Assembly: GCF_010500815.1 (NCBI RefSeq)
Contig: NZ_JAAAMG010000010.1
Span: 1 to 64,000 of the forward strand
Length of the DNA: 64,000 nucleotides
From: Jiella pacifica
Lineage (GTDB): Bacteria; Pseudomonadota; Alphaproteobacteria; Rhizobiales; Rhizobiaceae
Direction of reading: 5' to 3'
Below, one piece after another: positions 35,307 through 44,863 of the stretch (position 1 is the stretch's first letter; every line of letters begins with the position of its first letter). A program made the position numbers and the translations under genes. The notes under the pieces were generated by a model. The model saw only the letters and a list, made by a program, of their open reading frames with translations. It was not told where the DNA came from and ran no database searches.

Positions 35307-36413
35307 ATGACCGAGACGCTGACGACGCTGACCGGCGCCCTCGACGGGCTCTATCGATCGCTGGCGAACGGCAGCGACTGGCAGGAGACCGTCCGGCATG
35401 GTGCCGAGGCGACGGGCGCCGACCGGTTCAACCTCGTCACGGCGGGAAACGACGGCACCGCCCGGCAGTTCACCTATCCCTTCGATCCCGAATCGGCGCT
35501 CGAATACGTCACCACCTATCTGCCGCGGGACGCCCGGTTCCCGCGTCTGATCGCCCGGCCGAGCGGATTCGTGACCACCGAGGACCTGATGAGCCCGGAG
35601 GAGATCGCGAACTGTCCGGTCCATCAGGAATTCTACCGGCGGCACCCGGAATGCTGGAACTCGGCGATCGTGTTCGGGCGCAGCGAGGACGGCCTCGTCG
35701 TCGTCGGGGCCCATCGCCATCGCGCCCATCCGGCGGGCTGGCGCAAGGACCAGCCGAGCCTGATGATCTTCGCCAATCATCTCGCCCGGATCACCCATCT
35801 CAGGGACATCGTGCCGAACGGTGCGATCGCTCGCCAGGGCGCCCTCGCCGCCTTCGACGGACTTGACGACGCGATCGCCATCTTCGACGTCAACGGCCTC
35901 CTCGTCCACCTCAATCCGGCCGGCAGACGGCTCATCGACGGGCGGCACGGGCTGCGCCTCGTCGGCCACCGGCTGATGGCCGGCCAGCCGGAGGTGACCG
36001 AGGCGATCACTCGGGCCGTCGGCAAGACCATCCGCGTCCTCGCCGGCACCGACCTGACGTTGCCGAGGCCGGTTCCGGTGCCACGGCCGAACGGCCGTGT
36101 CCCGCTCTTCCTGCGTTTCTTCGCGGCGCCCTCCCATGACGGACGCGCCCGCTACGGCGTCGTCAAACTCGTCGACCCGGCGGAAAAGCGCGTGCCCGAC
36201 ATCGCCTTCTTGCGCAGCGCCACCGGCCTTAGCAACGGCGAGGCTGCCCTCGCCGTCGGCATCTATCGGGGGCTGACGGTGAAAGCCTTCGCCGAGGAGG
36301 CCGGGCTCTCCGAACAGACCATCCGCAAGCGGCTGAAGCATGTCTGTGACAAGCTCGGGGTTCGCCGCCAGCCGGAAATTGCGATGCGAATCGCGGCCCT
36401 CGCCAGCGTCTGA
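35307..36413 (+). CDS. LuxR-type helix-turn-helix transcriptional regulator
   Basis: Regulator of 368 residues. The C-terminal HTH (LSNGEAALAVGIYRGLTVKA, then GLSEQTIRKRLKHVCDKLGV) is LuxR/GerE-like. The N-terminal two-thirds is a PAS/GAF-like sensory region (FDGLDDAIAIFDVNGLLVHL, typical of PAS) without an autoinducer-synthase neighbour, so it is an orphan sensor regulator. The ATG at 35307 is chosen although the frame opens at GTG 35274. The ligand and targets are unknown. Confidence 0.85.
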   Translation: MTETLTTLTGALDGLYRSLANGSDWQETVRHGAEATGADRFNLVTAGNDGTARQFTYPFDPESALEYVTTYLPRDARFPRLIARPSGFVTTEDLMSPEEIANCPVHQEFYRRHPECWNSAIVFGRSEDGLVVVGAHRHRAHPAGWRKDQPSLMIFANHLARITHLRDIVPNGAIARQGALAAFDGLDDAIAIFDVNGLLVHLNPAGRRLIDGRHGLRLVGHRLMAGQPEVTEAITRAVGKTIRVLAGTDLTLPRPVPVPRPNGRVPLFLRFFAAPSHDGRARYGVVKLVDPAEKRVPDIAFLRSATGLSNGEAALAVGIYRGLTVKAFAEEAGLSEQTIRKRLKHVCDKLGVRRQPEIAMRIAALASV

Positions 36414-37019
36414 GGCGCCGGCAACACACCTTCGCGAAGGCCAGGGGCTGCTCCGGCTTCGATGGAATCCTCTCGCTGCGGCCGGCTCGCCAGCCACACC
36501 CCGCCGTGCCGGCCCTCACCGTGAAAGTCCCCGACCCGCTCCTCCGGGACGATCGGTTGTGCCGCAAGAAATCCGGCTCAAGGAAAAACCTGAGCTGGTG
36601 AAAGGGTTTGTGCGAAAGCGGCTCTCGACGCGGCGAATTTCTTCGCCCACCGCTGCAAAAACGGCTCCTGGCTTTCCACTCTGACGGTGTCGGCGACAAG
36701 GGGCATTGCCTTACCCCCGTTTGGGGGCTGGCGAAAACCGCCGGCGGGCGCATCCTGACCGCGCGGCCACATCAGTTCACCGAACTCTTTCGCTCGCTTC
36801 AACGCCCCAAAAGCGAGCCGAAAGGTGGGACCAGCGCGGCCGAAAGGCCGCGCTGGCTCTTTGACGGCGCTTGGCGACCTGCGGAGATTTCTTTGGCTTC
36901 GCCATGGAAGACGGCCGCCGAGCGGATAGTTTGGCTGCAGCCGCCACACGATGCGCGTGCGCGATTCAAACCGGGTCTCGCCAGAGCCAGCCCCCAATCA
37001 GCCGGAGCATTCGTCCGAG
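36414..37019. other. Intergenic region upstream of the EEP-family gene
   Basis: About 600 bp. A strong GC hairpin sits at 36831-36856. A minus-strand open frame (36578-36997) contains residues that look mildly protein-like (GALKRAKEFGELMWP and MPLVADTVRVESQEPFL), but it has no start signal or recognised family; it may be a remnant. I see no RNA gene. Confidence 0.4.
36831..36856. terminator. GC-rich hairpin, possible terminator
   Basis: Perfect 11-bp stem CCAGCGCGGCC / GGCCGCGCTGG with a GAAA tetraloop, followed on the plus strand by CTCTTT. It is about 420 bp past the LuxR-type gene, so its owner is unclear. Confidence 0.45.
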
Positions 37020-38099
37020 ATGGACCTTTTGTTCGCAGCCCTAACCCTGATCCTTCTGGCCGCGACCGGAATCCCGTTTCTCCACATTCCCCACGGCTCG
37101 GTCCGGGTCTTCGCCTTCCCGCGTCTCCAGATCCTGGCGATCACCTTGATCGTCGGAGCGCTGTCGATCTGGCTTCTTGACGGGAACGCGCGCAACTGGA
37201 TCGTTGCCGGCCTGTTGATCGTCGCCGGCGTCCAGGCCGCCTGCATCGCCCAGTTCCTGCCCCTGCGGCCGCGCCAGTCGAAGCGCTACGAGGGCGATCC
37301 GAACGGGCCGAACACCGTGTCGATCGTTTCCTACAACGTCAAGATGTCGAACCGGCGCTACCGGGACGCCGTCGAGCTCATCGAGCGCGAGGCGCCCGAT
37401 CTGGCGCTGTTCATGGAGGTCGACGATGGCTGGGCCGAGGCGCTGGAGCCGCTCGGACGGACCATGCCGTATGTCGTGGCGCAGCCGCTCGACAACAGCT
37501 ACGGCATGATCCTCTATTCGAAGCTGCCGCTTTCCGACGTTCGGCTCGCCAATCTGGTCATGGAGAAAGTTCCCTCGATCATCGCCCGGGTAACGCTTCG
37601 GAGCGGCCACGACTTCTCGCTCTACTGCGTTCATCCGGAGCCGCCGGTTCCCTATGCGGACTCGTCGGGACGCGACGCCGAGCTCATCCGGGTCGCGGAA
37701 CTGATCGAAGAGGATCCGCTGCCCGCCATCGTCTGCGGCGATCTCAACGACGTCGCGTGGTCGCATACGACGCGCCATTTCCAGCGCGTCTCGAGGCTGC
37801 TCGACCCGCGCGTCGGCCGCGGCTTCTACAACACCTTCGATGCGCGTTACCCGTTGCTGCGCTGGCCGCTCGACCACCTTTTCCACAATGCCCGCTTCGA
37901 CTTCATCGCAATGCAGCGGCTCGAACATATCGGCTCGGACCATTTCCCGATGCTGTTCAAGCTCGCCCTGACGCGCGACGCGGAAGACGCGGATTATCCT
38001 GAGAAGGCGAATGGCGACGACCTGAAGGAAAACCGCGAAATCGTCGAAGCGGCGAAGGACCTCGACCGTGATGCAATCGGGACGGATTGGGAGAAATAG
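37020..38099 (+). CDS. Membrane-anchored endonuclease/exonuclease/phosphatase (EEP) family protein
   Basis: Protein of 359 residues. Three hydrophobic segments fill the first ~75 residues (LLFAALTLILLAATGIPFL, LQILAITLIVGALSIWLL, NWIVAGLLIVAGVQAACIA). The EEP catalytic domain follows: SIVSYNVKM, DLALFMEVDD, FSLYCVHPEPP, AIVCGDLNDVAW and the terminal IGSDHFPMLF. The active-site Asn, Glu, Asp-Asn and His are all visible. The DNase I-like domain probably faces the periplasm. The substrate could be a lipid, nucleic acid or phosphoester. MDLLFAALT is used as the start because the frame upstream (from 36951) is not membrane-like. Confidence 0.88.
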   Translation: MDLLFAALTLILLAATGIPFLHIPHGSVRVFAFPRLQILAITLIVGALSIWLLDGNARNWIVAGLLIVAGVQAACIAQFLPLRPRQSKRYEGDPNGPNTVSIVSYNVKMSNRRYRDAVELIEREAPDLALFMEVDDGWAEALEPLGRTMPYVVAQPLDNSYGMILYSKLPLSDVRLANLVMEKVPSIIARVTLRSGHDFSLYCVHPEPPVPYADSSGRDAELIRVAELIEEDPLPAIVCGDLNDVAWSHTTRHFQRVSRLLDPRVGRGFYNTFDARYPLLRWPLDHLFHNARFDFIAMQRLEHIGSDHFPMLFKLALTRDAEDADYPEKANGDDLKENREIVEAAKDLDRDAIGTDWEK

Positions 38100-38499
38100 C
38101 GGGTCGGCGTCGACTCGCACCCCGCGCAGGGGAGAATGATATGATTGATTATAACCGATAGATTACAATTGCTTAAATCGAATCCTTGATCCATAGCATT
38201 ACATTGACATCTCGCTTGATGTCGACGGAGCGGCGCAATCGCGCCGTCGTTCGCTCATGCTTCAATCCGCGAACATGAGCCCCGGTCCAGGCCTCCTCCG
38301 GCGCTTTCTGCCTCGGCGTCTCCTCGCTGGGCCTGCCCCACTGCCAGGCACCCGATGCACATTTCCGCGGCAGCCGAGGAACGTTCGCCTCCGGCCGACA
38401 TTTCTCCGTCGATAGGGACATGCCGCGAAACGCCCATTCGGACAACTTCGGGATCGGAGGGATTGGCGACGACGCGGCAAAGAGTTGGAGCGCTGGATC
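38100..38499. other. Intergenic region before the membrane/LysM pair
   Basis: About 400 bp. The first 100 bp (38130-38220) are AT-rich and may contain a promoter; the rest shows no credible ORF, RNA or repeat beyond a short GC palindrome near 38230-38247. Confidence 0.4.
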
Positions 38500-38883
38500 A
38501 TGAGCAATACGAACGGGCGAACGCCTGACCGGGACAGGACGACGATCGTCAACAACGACCGCGGCGGCGGCGGTGGTGGCGGGTCCGGCTGGCTGATCGC
38601 CGGCATCGTCATCGTTGTCGTCATCATCGGCGGCTACTTCCTCCTGAACGGCAATTATTTCGGCGGAGCGGACAACGAGGCGGTCACGACCGAGCCGGCC
38701 ACGAGCGAGCCGGCGGCCGGTACGGCCAGCAGCACCGGCGGGGAAGTCACTCCCGCCCCTGCCCCCGCCACGACGCCTGCGACGGGCAATGCCGACACCG
38801 GGAGCGCGGCGGGCGGAACGGACGGGGCTGCCGGAACCACTCCGGACGGCGCCACCGGTACCGGCACCACCACCGGCCAGTAA
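38500..38883 (+). CDS. Small single-pass membrane protein with Thr/Ala/Gly-rich tail
   Basis: Protein of 127 residues, not assigned to a family. A short charged N-terminus and a Gly run lead into one strongly hydrophobic helix (WLIAGIVIVVVIIGGYFLL). The rest is low-complexity (Thr, Ala, Gly, Pro), likely extracytoplasmic. It starts MSNTNGRTPDRDRTT at 38500. The gene lies 29 bp upstream of the LysM protein, so the two may form an envelope-related unit. Confidence 0.75.
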   Translation: MSNTNGRTPDRDRTTIVNNDRGGGGGGGSGWLIAGIVIVVVIIGGYFLLNGNYFGGADNEAVTTEPATSEPAAGTASSTGGEVTPAPAPATTPATGNADTGSAAGGTDGAAGTTPDGATGTGTTTGQ

Positions 38884-38912
38884 TCGACGCCAGCCGTAAC
38901 CGGAGAAACAAC

Positions 38913-39602
38913 ATGCTGACACGCGCCCTCGCAGTGAGCGGACTGATCGTCGCCACATTCACGGCCTCTTCCGCCTACGCCCAAACTGCTGAGCCTTGCG
39001 GCCGCGAGGTCGAAGTGGAGCCGGGTGACACGTTGAGCTCGATCGCATCGCGGTGCGCCGTGTCGGAGGGCCTGATCCTGAGGGCCAATCCGCGCATCGA
39101 CGGATCGGCCGACCTGCGGGTCGGCCAGTCCGTCAGCCTGACGGGACGGATGGACACGCTGAAATCGATGGCGACGAGCGCCGGCGAAGGGCTTTCACAA
39201 GCCGCCGACAATGTCGGCTCGCAGGTAAAGTCGTCGGTGGAGGGCTTTCTGAGCGACAATCCGCAGCTGCAGTCGAACATCCGCGATCTGGGCACACGGC
39301 TCGGCCTCAGCGAGGGACAGCAGCCGGCCGAGGTCTCGCTCGACCCGGCCTCGCCTTCTCCCGGCGCCACCGTCACGGTCTCCGCAACCGGTCTTCCGAA
39401 GGATCAGGCGGTGATCATCGGCGGCGGCAGTCCAAGGGCTGCCTTCGCCCAACTCGACGAAGCGCGGACGACGCCCGAAGGCACCCTGCAGGCCGCCATC
39501 AAGCTGCCGGCCGACCTTCCCGCCGACGACTACCAGATCTCGGTGCGGAGCGAGGATGGTTCCTGGAAGGTCGAAGCACCGGCTTTTGCGGTCACGCGCT
39601 AA
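38913..39602 (+). CDS. Secreted LysM-domain protein
   Basis: Protein of 229 residues with a signal peptide (MLTRALAVSGLIVATFTASS, cleavage after AYA). A LysM domain follows at residues ~30-72 (VEPGDTLSSIASRCAVSEGL), which would bind peptidoglycan. The C-terminal half is a helical spacer and then a beta-rich region (VSLDPASPSPGATVTVSA). No catalytic domain is visible. A Shine-Dalgarno GGAG lies nine bases before the ATG. Confidence 0.88.
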   Translation: MLTRALAVSGLIVATFTASSAYAQTAEPCGREVEVEPGDTLSSIASRCAVSEGLILRANPRIDGSADLRVGQSVSLTGRMDTLKSMATSAGEGLSQAADNVGSQVKSSVEGFLSDNPQLQSNIRDLGTRLGLSEGQQPAEVSLDPASPSPGATVTVSATGLPKDQAVIIGGGSPRAAFAQLDEARTTPEGTLQAAIKLPADLPADDYQISVRSEDGSWKVEAPAFAVTR

Positions 39603-39632
39603 CGCCGTCTTTCACATCCCCAACTGCAGGAT

Positions 39633-39664
39633 AAGACGCCGCCGGCCCCGCCGCGCGGCGTCTT
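39633..39664 (+). terminator. Hairpin after the LysM gene
   Basis: 10-bp stem AAGACGCCGC / GCGGCGTCTT with a 12-base loop, 31 bp past the stop codon. No U-tract follows, so termination is only probable. Confidence 0.45.
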
Positions 39665-39760
39665 CGTACGCATGAGCCGGAGAGTCCGTGCTCCCGGTGG
39701 CAATCGTCGCCGTTTCTTGCCATATACGGCTCGATTGTTGCAGCGACCGGTCCGAACACC

Positions 39761-40666
39761 TTGGCACTTTCCTCTGCCCCCTTTGCCCGCATGAATGGCT
39801 GCGGCAACGAGATCCTCGTGGTCGATCTGCGCGAGTTGCAGTCGCGCGTGCGCCCCGAGGCTGCGCGCACGCTTGCGGCGGGAGCGGAAACGCATTTCGA
39901 CCAGATCATGGCAATCCATCGCCCTGCGACGCCGGGCACCGATGCCTATGTGCGGATCATCAATGCCGACGGGTCCGAGGCGGAGGCCTGCGGCAACGGT
40001 ACGCGCTGCGTCGTCCAGGCGCTCGCCGCCGAAACCGGCCGCACGCATTTCACCTTCGAGACGAGAGCGGGCCTGATTCTCGCCGAGGAGCACGAGGACG
40101 GGACGATCTCCGTCGACATGGGCAAGCCGCGTTTTTCCTGGCAGGAAATCCCGCTCGCCGAGGAGTTTCGCGACACTCGGGCGATCGAACTCCAGATCGG
40201 CCCGATCGACGCGCCGGTGCTGCATTCGCCCTCGGTCGTCTCCATGGGCAATCCCCATGCGATCTTCTGGGTCAAGCAGGACGTGAACGCCTTCGCCCTC
40301 GACCGCTTCGGGCCGGTCCTCGAAAACCATCCGATCTTCCCCGAGCGGGCGAACATTTCGATTGCAGAGGTGACGTCCCCATCCTCGCTCACCATGCGGA
40401 CATGGGAGCGCGGCGTCGGTCTGACCCGGGCCTGCGGCTCGGCCGCCTGTGCCGCCGCCGTTTCCGCCGCCCGCACCCGGCGCACCGGCCGTGAAGTCGC
40501 CGTCACTCAGCCCGGCGGCACGCTGACGATTCGGTGGCGCGACGACGACCATGTGATCATGACCGGGCCGGCCGAATGGGAATGGTCCGGCCGGCTCGAC
40601 CCCGAGACCGGCGACTATCTCCGGGACACCGTTGCCGATTCCGCCGAGGAGCGGGAGATCGGCTGA
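39761..40666 (+). CDS. dapF: Diaminopimelate epimerase
   Basis: Converts LL- to meso-diaminopimelate for lysine and peptidoglycan synthesis. The 301-residue product has both active-site cysteines: [13 protein letters not shown] (Cys in CGNG) and [13 protein letters not shown]. The start is uncertain: TTG 39761 gives [19 protein letters not shown], while ATG 39791 would begin at MNGCGNEIL, which is very short for the family's first strand, so TTG is preferred. The final codon overlaps mtaB as TGATG, so the genes are coupled. Confidence 0.94.
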   Translation: MALSSAPFARMNGCGNEILVVDLRELQSRVRPEAARTLAAGAETHFDQIMAIHRPATPGTDAYVRIINADGSEAEACGNGTRCVVQALAAETGRTHFTFETRAGLILAEEHEDGTISVDMGKPRFSWQEIPLAEEFRDTRAIELQIGPIDAPVLHSPSVVSMGNPHAIFWVKQDVNAFALDRFGPVLENHPIFPERANISIAEVTSPSSLTMRTWERGVGLTRACGSAACAAAVSAARTRRTGREVAVTQPGGTLTIRWRDDDHVIMTGPAEWEWSGRLDPETGDYLRDTVADSAEEREIG

Positions 40667-41964
40667 TGGGCGTCGAGGTCGTATCCTTCGGCTGCCGGCT
40701 CAACACCTACGAGTCGGCGGTGATGAAGCGCGAGGCGGAAGCGGCCGGCCTCGGCGAGGAGGCGCGCGGCGCCATCGTCTTCAACACCTGCGCGGTGACG
40801 GCCGAAGCGGTGCGCCAGGCGCGCCAGCAGATCCGCAAGGCGCGGCGCGAGAACCCGGAGGCCCGCATCGTCGTCACCGGCTGCGCGGCGCAGACCGAAC
40901 CGGGCCGGTTTGCCGAGATGGCCGAGGTCGACGCCGTCATCGGCAACATGGAAAAGCTCTCCGCCGAGAGCTATCGCAAGCTTCCGGACTTCGGCGTCTC
41001 GGCCGAGGAAAAGGTTCGCGTCAACGACATCATGAGCGTCACCGAGACCGCCGGTCACATGATCGACGCGATCGAGGGCCGCTCGCGCGCCATCGTGCAG
41101 ATCCAGAACGGCTGCGACCACCGCTGCACCTTCTGCATCATTCCCTATGGGCGGGGCAATTCGCGCTCGGTGCCGATGGGTGCGGTCGTCGAGCAGATGA
41201 AGCGGCTGGTCGGCTCCGGCTACAACGAGGTCGTGCTGTCGGGCGTCGACATGACCAGCTGGGGCGCAGATCTACCCGGCGGCCCGAGGCTCGGCCACCT
41301 CGTCCAGGCCATCCTCCGCCACGTGCCCGACCTGAAGCGGCTGCGGCTCTCCTCGATCGATTCCATCGAGGCCGACGAGGCGCTGATCGAGGCGATCGCC
41401 TCGGAGAGGCGCTTCATGCCCCACCTGCACCTGTCGCTGCAGGCCGGCGATGACATGATCCTAAAGCGGATGAAGCGCCGGCATTCGCGCGACGATTCGA
41501 TCAGATTCTGCGCGGAGATCCGCGACAAGCGCCCCGACATCGTCTTCGGCGCCGACATCATCGCCGGTTTCCCGACCGAGACCGAGGACATGTTTCAGAA
41601 TTCGCTGGCGATCGTCGAGGAATGCGGGCTGACGTTCCTGCATGTGTTTCCGTTCTCGCCGCGCGAGGGCACGCCGGCGGCGCGCATGCCGCAGCTGGCA
41701 AAGCCCGTGATCAAGGAGCGGGCCGCGCGGCTGCGGGCAAAGGGCGAGGCCGCCCACACGGCACACCTCGCCGGCCTCGTCGGCAGCCGGCAGTCGGTCC
41801 TGATCGAGCGCGAAGGCGTTGGCCGGGCGGAGAACTTTACCCTGTGCCGGATCGAAGCCGGCCTCCCCGGCGAGATCGTCGACGCTATCATTACCGGTGC
41901 CTCGGAAGGAGCCGCGAACGCGCGTCCGGCCGATGCGGCCCCCTCGCCGGCGAAGGCCGGCTAG
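40666..41964 (+). CDS. mtaB: tRNA t6A37 methylthiotransferase MtaB
   Basis: Radical SAM enzyme converting t6A37 to ms2t6A37 in tRNAs that read ANN codons. The 432-residue protein has an N-terminal UPF0004 domain (VVSFGCRLNTYESAVMKREA, FNTCAVTAEAVRQAR, VTGCAAQTEPGRF), radical SAM cysteines in NGCDHRCTFCIIPYGRG (CX3CX2C), and a C-terminal TRAM-like end. A start at ATG 40666 overlaps the dapF stop by one base. It lies directly upstream of ftsY, an order common in alphaproteobacteria. Confidence 0.95.
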   Translation: MGVEVVSFGCRLNTYESAVMKREAEAAGLGEEARGAIVFNTCAVTAEAVRQARQQIRKARRENPEARIVVTGCAAQTEPGRFAEMAEVDAVIGNMEKLSAESYRKLPDFGVSAEEKVRVNDIMSVTETAGHMIDAIEGRSRAIVQIQNGCDHRCTFCIIPYGRGNSRSVPMGAVVEQMKRLVGSGYNEVVLSGVDMTSWGADLPGGPRLGHLVQAILRHVPDLKRLRLSSIDSIEADEALIEAIASERRFMPHLHLSLQAGDDMILKRMKRRHSRDDSIRFCAEIRDKRPDIVFGADIIAGFPTETEDMFQNSLAIVEECGLTFLHVFPFSPREGTPAARMPQLAKPVIKERAARLRAKGEAAHTAHLAGLVGSRQSVLIEREGVGRAENFTLCRIEAGLPGEIVDAIITGASEGAANARPADAAPSPAKAG

Positions 41965-41981
41965 AACGACGAAGGACAGGC

Positions 41982-43696
41982 ATGGCTGAGAAAAAGGGCT
42001 TCTTCCGGCGGATCTTCTCCTTCGGTTCCGACAGCGAAGAGGCGCGTACGCCGGAACACGGCCAGACGCCCCGCCCCTCCGATTCGGAGTTCGGGCGGGA
42101 GGATGCGCCCGATCCAGACGTGCGGCCGCAGGCGGCGGCGAGTTCCGTCGCCGACGCCGAGGCCGGCGCCGATACATCCGACGAGGGCGGTATCACGCCG
42201 CTGAAGCCACGCGGTGAGGAAGCGTCGACGGCCACCGAGCCAGTCGGCGGGGCTCAAAAAAAAACTCCACCGTCCAGGATGAGCGGCAGCTAGAAGAGCT
42301 CGATGCCGGCGCTCCGGCACTGGAGCGGATCGACCCGGAGCCGCGCCCATTCGTGACGGCCGATGCGGAGACGGAAGAAGAGGAAGTCGACTTCTCCTTC
42401 CTCGACACCGCCGAGCCGCTCCCCGAGAGCCCGGCGGACTTTTCCTTTCTCGAAGAGCGCGTCGAGCCGGTCGAGACCGCGACGCGGGAGCCCTCACCGG
42501 AAGCCGAGGCGGTCGCCCCCGAGGTCGAACCGGCCCGCGAAGAGGATCATGTCGGCATCGAGCCGGCGAAACCCGGCGAGGAGGACGACCTCGACGAGGA
42601 CGGCGCCGACTTCTCCTGGCTGGAAGCCGATCTCCCCCCCGAAGAGGAAGACGAGCGCAGCGAGCCGGCGGCGCCGGTCGTGCCCGCCGCTCCGCCGCGC
42701 GCGCCCGTTCCGGCCGATGCCGGTTTTCGGTTGCGCGAAAAGCCGGTCGAGGCTCCAGCGGCATCGGCACCGCGCATTTCCTGGGCCGAGCGCCTGCGCC
42801 AGGGTCTCGCCCGCTCCTCCAGCCAGCTCTCCGGCTCGATCACCGCGCTGTTCACCAAGCGCAAGCTCGACGAGGACACGCTCCAGGATTTCGAGGACAT
42901 CCTGATCCAGGCCGATCTTGGCGTCGAGACGGCGATGCGGATCACCGATCGGCTGTCGGAAGGCCGTTTCGGCAAGGAGATCGCCGGCGCCGAGGTGCGC
43001 CGCATCCTCGCCGAGGAGATCGAGAAGACGCTGGCCCCGGTGGCCCAGCCGCTGGAGCTCGATCTGGAAAAGAAGCCGCACGTCATCCTGGTCGTCGGCG
43101 TCAACGGCACCGGCAAGACGACGACCATCGGCAAGCTCGCGGCCAAGCTCACCCGCGGCGGCCTCAAGGTCACGCTCTGCGCCGGCGACACGTTCCGCGC
43201 CGCCGCCGTTGAGCAGCTGAAGATCTGGGGCGAGCGCACTGGCTCGGAGGTGGTCGCCAAGCAGATCGGCGCCGATGCGGCGGGGCTCGCCTTCGAGGCC
43301 TACGACCGGGCGGTGGAGAACGATTCCGACGTCCTCATCATCGACACGGCGGGCCGGCTGCAGAACAAGGCCGAGCTGATGGCCGAGCTGGAAAAGATCA
43401 ACCGCGTCCTCGCCAAGCGCGAGCCCGACGCGCCGCACACCGTGCTCCAGACCCTCGACGCGACGACCGGGCAGAACGCGCTGAACCAGGTCGAGATCTT
43501 CCGCAACGTCTCGGGCGTCAACGGGCTGGTGATGACCAAGCTCGACGGGACGGCGCGCGGCGGCATCCTCGTCGCCATCGCCGCGAAACACCGCCTGCCG
43601 GTCTATTTCGTCGGCGTCGGCGAAGGGATCGACGATCTCGAACCGTTCAAGGCGAAGGATTTCGCCAGCGCGATCGCGGGGACGCCGCTGAACTAA
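41982..43696 (+). CDS. ftsY: Signal recognition particle receptor FtsY, interrupted by a -1 frameshift at an A9 run
   Basis: SRP receptor GTPase that targets ribosomes to the membrane. The N-terminus MAEKKGFFRRIFSFG is a typical amphipathic membrane-targeting segment, read in the frame from ATG 41982. That frame stops at 42293 (103 residues). The acidic A domain and the NG domain (NGTGKTTTIGKLAAKL, LIIDTAGRLQNKAEL, VMTKLDGTARGG) are in the -1 frame from before 42353 to 43696. The switch falls at nine A's (42256-42264). With one extra A the whole protein is about 571 residues with continuous acidic sequence across the join. Missing base in the assembly, slippage or a true defect remain possible. 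Confidence 0.9.
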
Positions 43697-43749
43697 GACG
43701 GGCCGAGCGGCGGTAACGCCATAAATTGCGCGGCAAAATCACCCAACGT

Positions 43750-43882
43750 CGTCATCCCGGCCTTGAGCCGGGATCCATTCCAAGCCATGTCAGCGACGGG
43801 TCGGTCAAAAACGGCTGCCTGCCGACAGAGTTGGTCTTGCCCGACGATTTGGAATGGATCCCGGGTCAAGCCCGGGATGACG
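43750..43882. repeat. Intergenic palindromic repeat element (type A)
   Basis: Left arm 43750-43783 begins CGTCATCCCGG and runs into GGATCCATTCCAA; right arm 43849-43882 is its near-perfect inverse complement (TTGGAATGGATCCCGGG then GGGATGACG). The 65-bp middle is unrelated. Same design as 29763-29911; widespread between genes in Rhizobiales. A 61-residue frame inside it is not a gene. Confidence 0.85.
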
Positions 43883-43907
43883 AAGCTGAGAAGGCGAAAC
43901 CTCTCCC

Positions 43908-44588
43908 ATGACCGAACACATCATCGAAGAAGCCCCCAACAAGCCCGGCCGCAAGGAGATGAACCCGCTGCTCAAATTCGCGCTGGAGCTGGGGCCGCTG
44001 ATGGTCTTCTTCTTCGCCAATTCGCGGGGCGAGGATCTGGCGCGAACCTTCCCCATCCTCGGCGAGCTCGGCGGGCCGCTGTTCATTGCGACGGCCCTGT
44101 TCATGGCGGCGATGGTGATCGCGCTCGCCGTCTCCTGGGCGGTGACGCGTTCGCTGCCGATCATGCCGCTGGTGACGCTCGTGGTCGTCCTCGTCTTCGG
44201 CGGGCTGACGCTGTGGCTGCAGGACGAGACCTTCATCAAGATGAAGCCGACCATCGTCAACGCGCTGTTCGCCGCCGTCCTCCTCGGCGGGCTGATGTTC
44301 GGCAAATCCTTCCTCGGCTACGTCTTCGACCAGGCCTTCAAGCTCGACGACGAGGGCTGGCGCAAGCTGACCTTCCGCTGGGGCCTGTTCTTCGTCTTCC
44401 TGGCGATCCTCAACGTCGTCGTTTGGAAGGCGGCGGATGCCTATTACGGCCCGGGACAGGTGTCCGACGACCTGTGGGTCGACTTCAAGGTCTGGGCGAC
44501 GATGCCGATCACCATCGTCTTCATGCTGACCCAGATCCCGCTGCTGAAGCGCCATGCGACGGAACCTCTCGGGGGGAAGAAGGAGTAG
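43908..44588 (+). CDS. yciB: Inner-membrane septation protein A homologue (YciB/IspZ)
   Basis: Integral membrane protein of 226 residues with about six hydrophobic segments ([60 protein letters not shown]). The family motif ELGPLMVFF near the start and [13 protein letters not shown] in the second half fit YciB. In other bacteria it influences septation and cell-envelope synthesis. It follows ftsY after a repeat element, a typical alphaproteobacterial order. Confidence 0.92.
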   Translation: MTEHIIEEAPNKPGRKEMNPLLKFALELGPLMVFFFANSRGEDLARTFPILGELGGPLFIATALFMAAMVIALAVSWAVTRSLPIMPLVTLVVVLVFGGLTLWLQDETFIKMKPTIVNALFAAVLLGGLMFGKSFLGYVFDQAFKLDDEGWRKLTFRWGLFFVFLAILNVVVWKAADAYYGPGQVSDDLWVDFKVWATMPITIVFMLTQIPLLKRHATEPLGGKKE

Positions 44589-44633
44589 CGGCAAAGGTCG
44601 GGGCGCGCTTCTCATCGATGCTTGCGCCGAGGC

Positions 44634-44809
44634 ACCCCCCTCTGCCCTGCCGGGCATCTCCCCCTCAAGGGGGGAGATCAGCGGCTTCGGCTTCCGCGCC
44701 TGAATTGCCGGCGTTCGTGCAAGTCGAGGCATCCAAGTGAGGGCGATACGTCGGAGCGGGGTCGATCTCCCCCCCTTGAGGGGGAGACGCCCGGCAGGGC
44801 AGAGGGGGT
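44634..44809. repeat. Intergenic palindromic repeat element (type B)
   Basis: Long inverted repeat: left arm 44634-44679 (CCCCCCTCTGCCCTGCCGGG, then CATCTCCCCCTCAAGGGGGG) and right arm 44764-44809 with the reverse order (CTTGAGGGGGAGACGCCCGG then CAGGGCAGAGGGGGT). It is a different family from the GTCATCC type. The same kind of CTGCCGGGCATCTCCCCCTC element is common in rhizobial intergenic regions. Confidence 0.85.
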
Positions 44810-44863
44810 AGTCACGGCCGCAACGTGGGGACGCGATTCAGCCATCGCTCCACGTAATGCCGC

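Noticed and set aside
35005-35310. 101-residue frame before the LuxR-type gene
   Set aside because: Arg-rich, no homology recognised, and overlaps the chosen start of the regulator.
36578-36997. 139-residue minus-strand frame upstream of the EEP gene
   Set aside because: Some protein-like stretches but no start signal, family or partner; overlaps a GC hairpin and the EEP promoter region.
42353-43696. Separate gene for an FtsY lacking its N-terminus
   Set aside because: The GTG at 42353 has no Shine-Dalgarno and the acidic sequence is continuous with the upstream frame across the A run; treated as one shifted gene.
43726-43911. 61-residue frame after ftsY
   Set aside because: Lies entirely within the palindromic repeat element.
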